Assembly: GCA_046704745.1 (NCBI GenBank)
Contig: JBJKRL010000031.1
Coordinates: 41,173 to 105,172, forward strand
Source of the DNA: CAWGGS01 sp046704745
GTDB taxonomy: Bacteria > Desulfobacterota > Desulfobulbia > Desulfobulbales > Desulfocapsaceae
Length of the DNA stretch: 64,000 nt
Direction of reading: 5' to 3'
Of this stretch, positions 1 through 8,046 are shown piece after piece; positions within the stretch are counted from its first letter, which is position 1; every line of letters starts with the position of its first letter. The notes under the pieces were generated by a model. That model saw nothing but the letters and a program-made list of their open reading frames with translations. It ran no database searches and had not been told where the DNA came from. The translations under genes were made by a program, and so were the position numbers.

Positions 1-222
1 GGAGAGCGGCCGCTGGCTCTGGTGGTGGTGCGTGCAGGGTATAAAAATTCTGTCACCGAAGCGGAACTTCGACAGTTCTTCCTCGATCAAGCAGACAAGG
101 GCGTTATTCCGAAATACGGGGTACCCGACAGGGTTATCATCACCGATTCCATCGCCAAGACCAGCGTCGGTAAACTCAACAAGAAGGAGCTGAGAAAACA
201 GTATAAACAGAACCTCTTGTAA
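1..222 (+). CDS. AMP-dependent acyl-CoA synthetase, C-terminal fragment
   Basis: Only the last 73 codons of an ANL-superfamily (acyl/aryl-CoA ligase) gene are present; the reading frame is open from base 1, so the 5' part lies outside the window. The peptide starts GERPLALVVV and ends with PDRV followed by KTSVGKLNKKELR. That is the C-terminal lid domain of these enzymes, whose final lysine (in TSVGK) contacts the adenylate during acyl-AMP formation. The overall pattern resembles medium- or long-chain fatty-acyl-CoA ligases, but substrate specificity sits in the missing N-terminal part. A 450-bp gap separates it from the next gene, so it is probably not co-transcribed with the polysaccharide genes. 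Confidence 0.85.
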   Translation, partial: GERPLALVVVRAGYKNSVTEAELRQFFLDQADKGVIPKYGVPDRVIITDSIAKTSVGKLNKKELRKQYKQNLL

Positions 223-672
223 GCTGATAAATTTGTTCAAAATCAAGGTATGCGAAAAATTTTACCACAGGCAATCGGTAATGTCGGAGTCGAAATTCAC
301 GCCCTACTGCTTACCCCCAAGGATAAAATTTTGAGCAGAACGCAGAGGACGGGTTCAAGGGCCAATGTCATGCTCTTCTATGGGTGAGGACAAATTGAAA
401 CAGTGTTTATGAGAAATGCGAGTTAAGGAGTTTTGAGCAGAAAAACATGCTAATTATCTTAACGGAAGGGACGAAGGTAATACAAAAGAAAAAAGTTGCA
501 TCGATGGGGCTGATGGACTAGGTTGTGGCCCACTTTATACTGCCTATCCGTAGGCACCCGATTTGGGAACACAAAGGACTTTTCAGGCGGCGATGAGTTG
601 ATTTCCTCCAGGGCGTTTTCTCTCTATGAATGAATAAGTAGCAAATATGGAAACCTTCAGCACAGGCTGACT
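223..672. other. 450-bp intergenic region with a single repeat end
   Basis: No convincing gene. It contains one end of the dispersed TIR element (391-420) and a short perfect hairpin, TGCCTA-TCCG-TAGGCA, at 541-556. A promoter for the downstream glycosyltransferase operon is expected here, but no clear -35/-10 pair was found. Confidence 0.5.
391..420 (+). repeat. Solitary end of dispersed TIR element
   Basis: Thirty bases match the right terminal repeat of the small element found near 28.4 and 47.3 kb at about 27 positions, including the core CAGTGTTTATGAGAAAT. No left end is visible nearby, so this looks like a remnant. Confidence 0.6.
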
Positions 673-1833
673 ATGAATATTTTAATGATTGATTATGAAT
701 ATCCGCCGGTTGGAGGTGGGGGGGGCGTTGTTCACAAACAGCTTGCTGAGGTGTTGATAAAAAACCATTCCATAACGGTTATTACATCGGGTTTTCGAGA
801 GTTGAAAAAGCAGGAAACGGTAAACGGAGTTGAGATAATCCGTGTGCCGGTGCTCTTTCGTAAAAATATGAATGCGGCTTCCATCGTCTCCATGCTTTCC
901 TTTTACCCTTCCTGTCTTAATATCGGCAACACCTTGCTTAAAGAAAGAAAATTTGATCTGGTCCACTCCATGTTCGCCATCCCTTCCGCACCTGCCGGAC
1001 TTCACCTGGCTAAAAAGTTCCGGCTTCCCCATTTTCTTTCGTTGCTGGGAGGGGACGTCTATGATCCCAGCAAGAAACTGTCTCCCCATAATACCCCTTT
1101 GTTGAAGCAGACAGTCAGGAAAATGATCCATGATTCCGACAGAGTTATTGCCTGTTCGATGGATTTGAAAAGAAGGGCCCTTGAATATTACGGAAATGGA
1201 GAGAATATTGATCTCATCAATCACGGTATCGAAGAACCTCAATTTGAGAAAAGAAATCGAAGTGACTTTCAATTTGCCGAACAGGATATTCTCTTGGTCT
1301 CGGTGGGGAGATTGGTTGCCCGCAAAGGACTTTCTCAACTTTTAAAGATCATATACGAAATAAAGAACCCCAGGGTAAAATTGCTGATTATCGGTGACGG
1401 ACCTGAAAAAACAAGCCTTGAGAGACAGGCCGACGACTTAAAAATAAGGGACAAGGTTCTGTTTCTCGGCCGCATAGATGATACAAAAAAATTCCAAATT
1501 CTCTCACTGAGTGATCTCTATGTTTCCACAAGTGATCATGAAGGCTTTGGGCTTGTCTTTCTTGAAGCTATGGCCACCGGCCTGCCGGTGTTATGTTATG
1601 ACAAGGGTGGGCAGACGGATTTCCTTGAGGACGGTAAAACCGGCTTTCTTGTGCCCTTTGGTGACAGAAGCCGATTTGTCGATAATCTTGTCCAACTCTG
1701 CAAAAATGCAGATATAAGAAAAGATATGAGCCTCTATAACAGCCGGCATGTCACAGAATTCTACATTGATCGTTGCGCGGAAAAATATGACCGCCTCTAT
1801 CAGGAATACAGATCGAACGAGGACAAGAAGTGA
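673..1833 (+). CDS. Family 4 glycosyltransferase
   Basis: A 386-residue GT-B fold glycosyltransferase, expected to transfer a sugar from a nucleotide sugar to a lipid-linked or polysaccharide acceptor at the cytoplasmic face. The N-terminal Rossmann segment has the glycine-rich acceptor loop (PPVGGGGGVV, residues 13-22). The C-terminal half has SVGRLVARKG (about 215-224) and the EX7E region EGFGLVFLE, followed by EAMATGLPV, all hallmarks of GT4. The length is typical. Its stop overlaps the GTG start of the next gene, showing translational coupling. It heads the first surface-polysaccharide block. Donor and acceptor cannot be read from sequence. Confidence 0.88.
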   Translation: MNILMIDYEYPPVGGGGGVVHKQLAEVLIKNHSITVITSGFRELKKQETVNGVEIIRVPVLFRKNMNAASIVSMLSFYPSCLNIGNTLLKERKFDLVHSMFAIPSAPAGLHLAKKFRLPHFLSLLGGDVYDPSKKLSPHNTPLLKQTVRKMIHDSDRVIACSMDLKRRALEYYGNGENIDLINHGIEEPQFEKRNRSDFQFAEQDILLVSVGRLVARKGLSQLLKIIYEIKNPRVKLLIIGDGPEKTSLERQADDLKIRDKVLFLGRIDDTKKFQILSLSDLYVSTSDHEGFGLVFLEAMATGLPVLCYDKGGQTDFLEDGKTGFLVPFGDRSRFVDNLVQLCKNADIRKDMSLYNSRHVTEFYIDRCAEKYDRLYQEYRSNEDKK

Positions 1834-2804
1834 TTCAGTTGCAGGAAAAGTACAAAGCTTTGAAAAATAGCCGGTCCTTTCTGGTTGTAAAGCTATTAAT
1901 CAGTGTTGCTATTATTACGTTTATCATCTCCGAGTGTAACTGGAAGTTAACCTTGGACACCCTAAGAGGCATTGAACTCCCGTATCTGATCCTTGTTTTC
2001 ATTTATATGGTCGGCGGTGTCGTCATCAGCGCCTTCAAATGGCAGGTATTATTGTCGGTTCATGAGGCCAGCGTTCCTTTGTCCACTTTGAATCGTTATT
2101 ATTTCATTGCAGTCTTTCTCAATAATTTCTTGCCGAGTTCCATTGGTGGCGACGGTTTTCGCATCTATAAAACCGCTGGCAAGGTCGGTACCAAGGGGCA
2201 TGCGGTGTTGGCGGTTCTTGTGGAGAGGCTTTCAGGGTTATGGGCATTGCTTTTCCTCGGATTTATCGGAGGGCTGTTTATCGAGGAGTCCGAATTGAGA
2301 GGTATTCCCTATTCCCAGCAATTTTTCTGGGCGATCGGTGGCCTCCTGCTGCTCTCAGGACTTTTCATGGTCTTTGCCTATTTCATAAGCAACCGTTATA
2401 AAGGCGTTTCAGCTCTTCCCGCCTGGCTGACTACCCTGCTAGGCTGGATTCATGACTATCGACGCCATCCCAGAAAAACGTTTGATGCTCTTGTAATATC
2501 GTTTGTTTTCCAAGCATATACTTTGTCGTGGATGCTGTTGTTGGCCCGGGCTGTTGAATCCGACATCTCCATTTTTAAGTTGGCGGTTGCTTTGATGATC
2601 AGTAATTTGGCCGCCATGCTCCCTATCTCCCTGAACGGACTGGGACTGATGGACGGCTCTTTCATCTACGTTGCCGATTTGATGGGAATGGAGTATGAAC
2701 ACGGGGTAATGGTAATGCTTATCATGAGAGTCTTTTTGATCTTTTTGAGTTTGATCGGCTGCTATTTTTATTTACGGATAAGATCTCAGAAGACAAGCAG
2801 GTAA
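1830..2804 (+). CDS. LPG synthase-type membrane flippase (YbhN/UPF0104 family)
   Basis: A 324-residue polytopic membrane protein with about eight hydrophobic segments. Family marks are FLNNFLPSSIGGDGFRIY (about residues 93-110), a conserved VERLSGLWAL segment and an ISLNGLGLMDGSFIY segment near the end; these typify the membrane domain of lysylphosphatidylglycerol synthase and the AglD/YbhN group. Free-standing members next to glycosyltransferases are thought to move or handle lipid-linked intermediates. The start is a GTG overlapping the previous stop. Two paralogues occur in this window, at 39.5 and 43.7 kb. The exact substrate is unknown. Confidence 0.85.
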   Translation: MIQLQEKYKALKNSRSFLVVKLLISVAIITFIISECNWKLTLDTLRGIELPYLILVFIYMVGGVVISAFKWQVLLSVHEASVPLSTLNRYYFIAVFLNNFLPSSIGGDGFRIYKTAGKVGTKGHAVLAVLVERLSGLWALLFLGFIGGLFIEESELRGIPYSQQFFWAIGGLLLLSGLFMVFAYFISNRYKGVSALPAWLTTLLGWIHDYRRHPRKTFDALVISFVFQAYTLSWMLLLARAVESDISIFKLAVALMISNLAAMLPISLNGLGLMDGSFIYVADLMGMEYEHGVMVMLIMRVFLIFLSLIGCYFYLRIRSQKTSR

Positions 2805-2838
2805 GATAAAAAATTTATTGTAGGAAAAGGTTGAAGTT

Positions 2839-4512
2839 TTGAGAAGAGATCTTTCACTATTTACGAATAAAACGTTTGACGTTGTGATAATCGGTGCCGG
2901 TATTTTCGGCTCCTGCGCGGCCTGGGACGCCGCCTCGCGCGGTTTGTCGGTTGCGGTTGTGGAAAAGAAGGATTTCTCGCATGCCACCTCGGCCAATCAT
3001 CTGAAGATGATTCATGGGGGCATACGGTACCTGCAGCACGGCGATCTTTACCGAGTCAGGGAGTCGAGCCGCGAACGTTCGGCCCTGTTGAGAATAGCTC
3101 CCCACCTTACGAAACCGCTTCCCATCGTCATGCCTACCTACGGTCATGGAAAAAAAGGAAAGGAAATACTGAAGACAGGTATGCTCGTGTATGACATGTT
3201 GACCTGTGACCGGAACAGGGGGCTGCATGACGGGCATAGAATTCCGGGTGGGCGTTTGATCGGCAGAGAGGAGATACTGAGTCTCTTTCCGGATCTTTCT
3301 CCCGATGGGCTTACCGGAGGTGCGATATTCTGTGACGGTCAGATCGGCAACACCCCTCGTCTCTCCCTTTGTTTTCTTCGTTCCGCCGTAGAGGCCGGAG
3401 CTGTAGTGGCCAATTATCTGGAAACGGAAAAATTTCTTTGGGAAGACAAAAGGGTGGTAGGCGTTGTTGCCAGAGATGAAGCAAGTGGCGAGGAGTTGGA
3501 TATCAAGGGAAGGGTGGTAGTCAACGCCGCCGGTCCATGGGCCGCCCACCTCATGGACGATCTTTACGACCTGCGAAAGGATGTGCAGCCGGTCTTTTCC
3601 AGAGACCTCTCTTTCATGGTCAAAAAGCGGTTTGCTCATGATTACGGATTGGCGGTGCCGACCTATGTCAAAGATGCTGATGCCGTCTTTGATAGGGGCG
3701 GACGCCATCTCTTCTTCGCCCCCTGGCGTAATTACACCCTGGTTGGGGTATGGCATAAGATCGTAAAATCCCCTCCGGAAAACATTACGGTTGAGCCGGA
3801 TGAACTGCAGGCCTTTGCCGAAGAGGTGAACCGTTGCTATCCTGCCATGGCAATTGATCTCGAAGGGATAGTTCGCGTCAACACCGGACTCACGCTCTAC
3901 GGCGAAGAGGCTAAACAAGGTGCCGTATCCATGAGTTTCGGCAAGAGATCGCTGATGATTGATCATGAAAAAGACCATAAAGTCGGAGGACTGATAACGC
4001 TGATCGGAGTTCGGGCGACGACCGCCCGAGGCATGGCGGAGAAGGCCATCGATCTGGTTGCCCGAAAAATCCCGGGAAATCACAAAGTCTGTTCTACAGA
4101 AACAACACCGTTGTTCGGTGGTGACATGGACAGCCTGAAAGATGTTGTCGAAGAAGCACAGAAAATCCGGCCCGCCAGAATGGAACCCGATTCCCTGACG
4201 GCGCTTGTGGGAAATCACGGGACGCGGTACAAGGAGGTATTGCAGATCATTTTGGAAGGGCCGGATCTTTTGCCGGTTTTCAAAGGATCACATGTGCTTA
4301 AGGCGGAAGTGGTGTATGCCATTCGTCATGAAATGGCTCTACACCTAAGCGACGTCGTCTTTCGAAGAACCGACCTGGCATCCGGAGCACTTCCTGAAAA
4401 AAATGTATTAAGAGAGTGTGGCCTTCTCATGGGAGCGGAGTTGGGATGGAGCGGGGAAAAGGTTGATCGGGAGATTTCTGAGGTTGAACATGCTCTGCCG
4501 CAATTCTCTTAA
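2839..4512 (+). CDS. FAD-dependent glycerol-3-phosphate dehydrogenase-like oxidoreductase
   Basis: A 557-residue member of the GlpD/GlpA family, which oxidises sn-glycerol 3-phosphate to dihydroxyacetone phosphate and feeds electrons to the quinone pool. The N-terminus has the FAD dinucleotide motif VVIIGAGIFGS (about residues 14-24) and the family signature HGGIRYLQHGD. The C-terminal part fits the DAO_C helical domain. The start is TTG at 2839, preceded by AGGAAAAGG at a suitable distance; no better in-frame start was seen. Its place between a flippase and an epimerase gene is unusual for central glycerol metabolism. It may act on a glycerol-phosphate or other 2-hydroxy-acid precursor of the polysaccharide, which is inference. 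Confidence 0.82.
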   Translation: MRRDLSLFTNKTFDVVIIGAGIFGSCAAWDAASRGLSVAVVEKKDFSHATSANHLKMIHGGIRYLQHGDLYRVRESSRERSALLRIAPHLTKPLPIVMPTYGHGKKGKEILKTGMLVYDMLTCDRNRGLHDGHRIPGGRLIGREEILSLFPDLSPDGLTGGAIFCDGQIGNTPRLSLCFLRSAVEAGAVVANYLETEKFLWEDKRVVGVVARDEASGEELDIKGRVVVNAAGPWAAHLMDDLYDLRKDVQPVFSRDLSFMVKKRFAHDYGLAVPTYVKDADAVFDRGGRHLFFAPWRNYTLVGVWHKIVKSPPENITVEPDELQAFAEEVNRCYPAMAIDLEGIVRVNTGLTLYGEEAKQGAVSMSFGKRSLMIDHEKDHKVGGLITLIGVRATTARGMAEKAIDLVARKIPGNHKVCSTETTPLFGGDMDSLKDVVEEAQKIRPARMEPDSLTALVGNHGTRYKEVLQIILEGPDLLPVFKGSHVLKAEVVYAIRHEMALHLSDVVFRRTDLASGALPEKNVLRECGLLMGAELGWSGEKVDREISEVEHALPQFS

Positions 4513-4527
4513 TACGAGCAGAAAACG

Positions 4528-6297
4528 ATGCAAACACAACAGCATATACTGATTACGGGAGGAACAGGTTTCATCGGTTCCCGTCTTGCCCTGAAATGCA
4601 AAGAGTTGGGCCACCAGGTAACCGTATACGGCCGGACGAATACCCAAGCGGAAGAGAGGAACAGACGTGAGATTGAAGAGCACGGGATTACCGTATTCGA
4701 CGGTTCCGTCACGGATAAATCGTCCATTGAAAATGCGGTCCAGGGAGTGGATGTGGTGTATCACCTGGCGGCGGCTCAACATGAAGCCAATATTTCCGAC
4801 CAGGTCTTTCACGATGTCAACGTGACCGGTACGGAAAATGTGCTGCAGGCCTGTACAGAAGCAGGAGTGAAGCGCTATGTCCACGGTTCCACCATAGGCG
4901 TTTACGGCAATATGGAAGGTGTAATCGATGAGCAGACACTCTGCAATCCAGATAATATCTACGGTCGGACAAAGCTGGAGGGAGAGAAAAAGGTACTGGC
5001 GTATAAAGAGCAGCTCATGGTGGTGATAATCCGCATACCTGAGACCTACGGCCCGGGAGACCGCCGATTATTGAAGCTCTTCAAAGCAGTCAATAAGAAG
5101 ATGTTTTTTATGATCGGCCCGGGAAACAATCTCCATCATCTCCTGTATGTAGACGATCTAATAGAAGGATTTCTTCTGGCTGCGGCAAAGGAGCTGGAAT
5201 CGGGAACCCTTCTCGTTCTGGCTGGCTTAGAGCCGGTGACGACCAATGCCATGGTTACATGTATCGCCGATGCATTGCGTGTTTCTCTTCCTAAATTTCG
5301 AGCGCCGCTCTTTTTGTTTATGTGGACGGCGGTTGTTATGGAAACGGTTTTGCGGCCTTTGGGGATTCAGCCGCCGCTGCATCGAAGGAGAATGGATTTT
5401 TTCAAGAAAAGCTTTTCCTTTTCAACCGCCAAAGCAAGATCCGTGCTGGATTTCGAGCCGAAATATACCTTTGCCCATGGAGTGGTGGAAACTGCAAAAT
5501 GGTATCAAACCCAGGGGGATCTCAATGCCTCAAGCAGCCAACGTGAAAATGGTCAAGAGATGCACGTAAAGAAATTCGATCAGTCCCTGACAACCGCCAA
5601 AATGGAGCCTTTTGACAGTTTCTGGGAGGCGCCGTCGGATGTGGAGCGCGGATACACCTCGTTTGCCCAATTCTATCGGGTAAATTATCTCAAGCGTCTC
5701 CCGCAGGATAGAAAGACCAAGATCTTGGTCATCAGTTGCGGGCCGGGGTATTTCGTCAATCTTCTCAAAGAGGAAGGGTATACGGATGTTGTCGGAATCG
5801 ATTCCGATCCCGATAAGGTGCGGTTTGCCGAGAAGCGCGGACTTAACTGCCGTGTTGCCCAGGCCTTTGAGTTATTAAAGCAGACCCGGGAAGAATATGG
5901 CCTGATCATTGCCGAACAGGAGGTGAATCACCTGACAAAGGATGAAATACTCACCTTTCTCGAACTTTGTCGGGGGACGCTTCTGGAGCATGGGGTGCTG
6001 GTGATGCATTCTCTTAACGGGGCCAATCCGATAACCGGTTCCGAGGCCTTGGCCCAAAACTTCGATCATTACAACACATTTACCGAATACAGTGTCAAAC
6101 AGATGCTTTACTCGACCGGTTTTAAAGAAGCTACGGTCTTTCCTCTGCAGCTTTATGTGTTTTATAAAAATCCGTTAAACTATATCGGGCTGGCTTTGGA
6201 CTGGCTTCTTAGCTGGATGTTTCGCATTGCTTTTCTCTTTTATGGGAAAAAGAACCGATTATTCTCTAAAAAGATAGCCGCCATCTGCAAAAAATAG
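4528..6297 (+). CDS. Bifunctional NAD-dependent sugar epimerase/dehydratase and SAM methyltransferase
   Basis: A 589-residue fusion. Residues about 5-330 are an extended SDR (nucleotide-sugar epimerase/dehydratase) with the NAD motif GGTGFIG at 9-15, the substrate-binding STIGVYG region and the catalytic YGRTK (YxxxK). Residues about 355-545 form a class I SAM-dependent methyltransferase with motif I VISCGPGYF and the acidic GIDSDPDKV strand end. A hydrophobic tail (about 550-575) could anchor it to the membrane. No stop or frameshift separates the halves. It sits in the polysaccharide operon, 15 bp after the GlpD-like gene, and probably makes and methylates a nucleotide- or lipid-linked sugar. 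Which sugar is unknown. Confidence 0.85.
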   Translation: MQTQQHILITGGTGFIGSRLALKCKELGHQVTVYGRTNTQAEERNRREIEEHGITVFDGSVTDKSSIENAVQGVDVVYHLAAAQHEANISDQVFHDVNVTGTENVLQACTEAGVKRYVHGSTIGVYGNMEGVIDEQTLCNPDNIYGRTKLEGEKKVLAYKEQLMVVIIRIPETYGPGDRRLLKLFKAVNKKMFFMIGPGNNLHHLLYVDDLIEGFLLAAAKELESGTLLVLAGLEPVTTNAMVTCIADALRVSLPKFRAPLFLFMWTAVVMETVLRPLGIQPPLHRRRMDFFKKSFSFSTAKARSVLDFEPKYTFAHGVVETAKWYQTQGDLNASSSQRENGQEMHVKKFDQSLTTAKMEPFDSFWEAPSDVERGYTSFAQFYRVNYLKRLPQDRKTKILVISCGPGYFVNLLKEEGYTDVVGIDSDPDKVRFAEKRGLNCRVAQAFELLKQTREEYGLIIAEQEVNHLTKDEILTFLELCRGTLLEHGVLVMHSLNGANPITGSEALAQNFDHYNTFTEYSVKQMLYSTGFKEATVFPLQLYVFYKNPLNYIGLALDWLLSWMFRIAFLFYGKKNRLFSKKIAAICKK

Positions 6298-6307
6298 GGA
6301 CGATGTC

Positions 6308-7093
6308 GTGAAAGAAATCGGTAAGGCGAAATTGATACGGGAAAAACTCTCCCAAGGAAAATCGTCGCCGCTTCGGCTCTATAAATCCCTGACTGTCGGA
6401 GACAGAGGATGGGGCTACTTCCTCGCCTATGAATTTTTGACCTGCTTGTTGGGGCCTCTGCCTGGCGCCCTGGGCCTTTTTTTACGCCAAAAACTGTATC
6501 GTCCTCTTTTTAAAAGCGTTGGCAAGGGATTGATTGTCGGTCGCAATGTCGTGATCCGCAATCCTCAGAATATGTCCTTTGGCAACCATGTGACCATTGA
6601 TGACAACTGTCTTATTGATGCCCGTGGAAGCGGTTTAGGCGGGCTGGTCATAGGCGATGACGTCATCATCAACAGGAATTCGACGGTTTTAGCCAAAACA
6701 GGACCTGTCCATCTCGGTAACCGAACCAGTGTCGGGAGTGGTTCGGTGTTGGTTTCCATTGATGGTCTTACGACTGGAGAAGCCGTCCTTTTCGCCGGGG
6801 AGTGCTGCCTGAGCGGCGGAATATATCGCTTTGATGATCCTGATACACCGGTTATGGACCAGGAAACCTATTCCAAGGGCCCCATAAATATTGGACCCGG
6901 GGCCTGGCTCGGAACCAGAGCTCTTATTCTTGACGGGATACAGATCGGTGCCGGAGCCGTTGTCGGTGCCGGTGCGGTGGTGACAAAGGATGTGCCGGCG
7001 AGGAGTGTGGCAGCAGGAGTTCCGGCAAGGGTGGTAAAAGAAATGGGGCTGCCTGGATCAAAGCAGGCGCCCCAACCTCTTTCCCGGCAATGA
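6308..7093 (+). CDS. Left-handed beta-helix acyltransferase (hexapeptide repeat)
   Basis: A 261-residue protein whose residues about 75-250 show hexapeptide-repeat spacing (for example IGPGAWLGTRALILDGIQIG and VVGAGAVVTKDVPA), the LbH fold of O-acetyltransferases such as the WcaF/WbbJ/CapG group. It probably acetylates a sugar hydroxyl or amine from acetyl-CoA. The N-terminal 70 residues include an amphipathic or hydrophobic stretch that may attach it to the membrane. The start is GTG at 6308. The stop overlaps the ATG of the next gene (ATGA), so the two are coupled. Confidence 0.85.
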   Translation: MKEIGKAKLIREKLSQGKSSPLRLYKSLTVGDRGWGYFLAYEFLTCLLGPLPGALGLFLRQKLYRPLFKSVGKGLIVGRNVVIRNPQNMSFGNHVTIDDNCLIDARGSGLGGLVIGDDVIINRNSTVLAKTGPVHLGNRTSVGSGSVLVSIDGLTTGEAVLFAGECCLSGGIYRFDDPDTPVMDQETYSKGPINIGPGAWLGTRALILDGIQIGAGAVVGAGAVVTKDVPARSVAAGVPARVVKEMGLPGSKQAPQPLSRQ

Positions 7094-8046
7094 TCATGGC
7101 AAAAACCAGATTGTCATTTCCAAAGGTTCTTTTTTTTGCAATCATCCTTGTCATCGTCTTTTTCTCGGCCAGAAAATTTCTTGAGAGATTCGATACAAGA
7201 TCTTATGGATTTCCCGGAACTAAAGCGGAATGGAAGTTGCCTAAGGCCGCTTTGCTGTGGACGAGAAAAAACATGATCATGTTCTCGATGCTCACCCCCT
7301 GGCATCCGGTGCAGGTCACTGAAGGAGAAAGCCCGCGGTGGTCGCCTGACGGTTCACGGATCGTTTTTATCAGAGGTTATGATGTCTGGATGATGGATCG
7401 GGATTTCAATAAGAGGAGACTGCTCTTCAAGGATGTGGTGACGGATGGGGGGGCCTTCTGGACCAGCGACGGCGAGGCATTGACGGCCATTAACGGGAAA
7501 AACCCGCACCAGGTCCTTATGTATACTCTTCGGTCCCAAAAAATATCGGTGCTTCATGATGAGAGCAAACCGCCGTTTCATAATTATCGTCTGTTGGAAA
7601 GCGCCGAACTTCGCCTGGGAAACCGGTACCTCCTGACCTTTACAGGAGACGACGGCCATCATTCCGTTATCGTCGATCTAAAGGAGAAGAAATATATCAT
7701 GAATGATGGGATGAAAGCAGGTGACTGCAATCCTGTCTGGGCGCCGAATGGAAAATTTCTTGTCACAACCCGGCGAGAGTGGGTCCGCCCTGTTTATATG
7801 GCAACCTTTGCAGAAGTCCGAGGGCAGGGAACGGTTGGTGAATCAAGGTATCTCATCGGCGCGGGGCAGAGTCATTGGCCATCAATCTCAAACGATTCCA
7901 ACTATATCGTCTATTCCGATCACACCAATATATTCATCTGGCATATAGGTACTCCGGTGGATGGTAGACGGCACGGTGTCCAGTTAACGAAGAGCCCTGA
8001 GAGTGATATCTCACCCAATATCCATGTCTTTCAGGAGCAGCATTGA
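7090..8046 (+). CDS. Membrane-anchored TolB-like beta-propeller protein
   Basis: A 318-residue protein with an N-terminal signal anchor (about residues 9-26) followed by PD40/WD40-like repeats: RWSPDGSRIVFIRG, then FWTSDGEALTAI, VWAPNGKFLVTT and SISNDSNYIVYSDH. These match TolB-type six-bladed propellers, which usually bind proteins or carbohydrate rather than catalyse. ATG at 7090 overlaps the previous stop; ATG at 7096 is an alternative start. It sits in the polysaccharide operon, so a role in assembly or export is plausible but unproven. Confidence 0.75.
   Translation: MIMAKTRLSFPKVLFFAIILVIVFFSARKFLERFDTRSYGFPGTKAEWKLPKAALLWTRKNMIMFSMLTPWHPVQVTEGESPRWSPDGSRIVFIRGYDVWMMDRDFNKRRLLFKDVVTDGGAFWTSDGEALTAINGKNPHQVLMYTLRSQKISVLHDESKPPFHNYRLLESAELRLGNRYLLTFTGDDGHHSVIVDLKEKKYIMNDGMKAGDCNPVWAPNGKFLVTTRREWVRPVYMATFAEVRGQGTVGESRYLIGAGQSHWPSISNDSNYIVYSDHTNIFIWHIGTPVDGRRHGVQLTKSPESDISPNIHVFQEQH

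Noticed and set aside
2857..4218. Long antisense open frame of 453 codons within the GlpD-like gene
   Set aside because: The sense strand encodes a complete, recognisable enzyme; the antisense peptide shows no motif.
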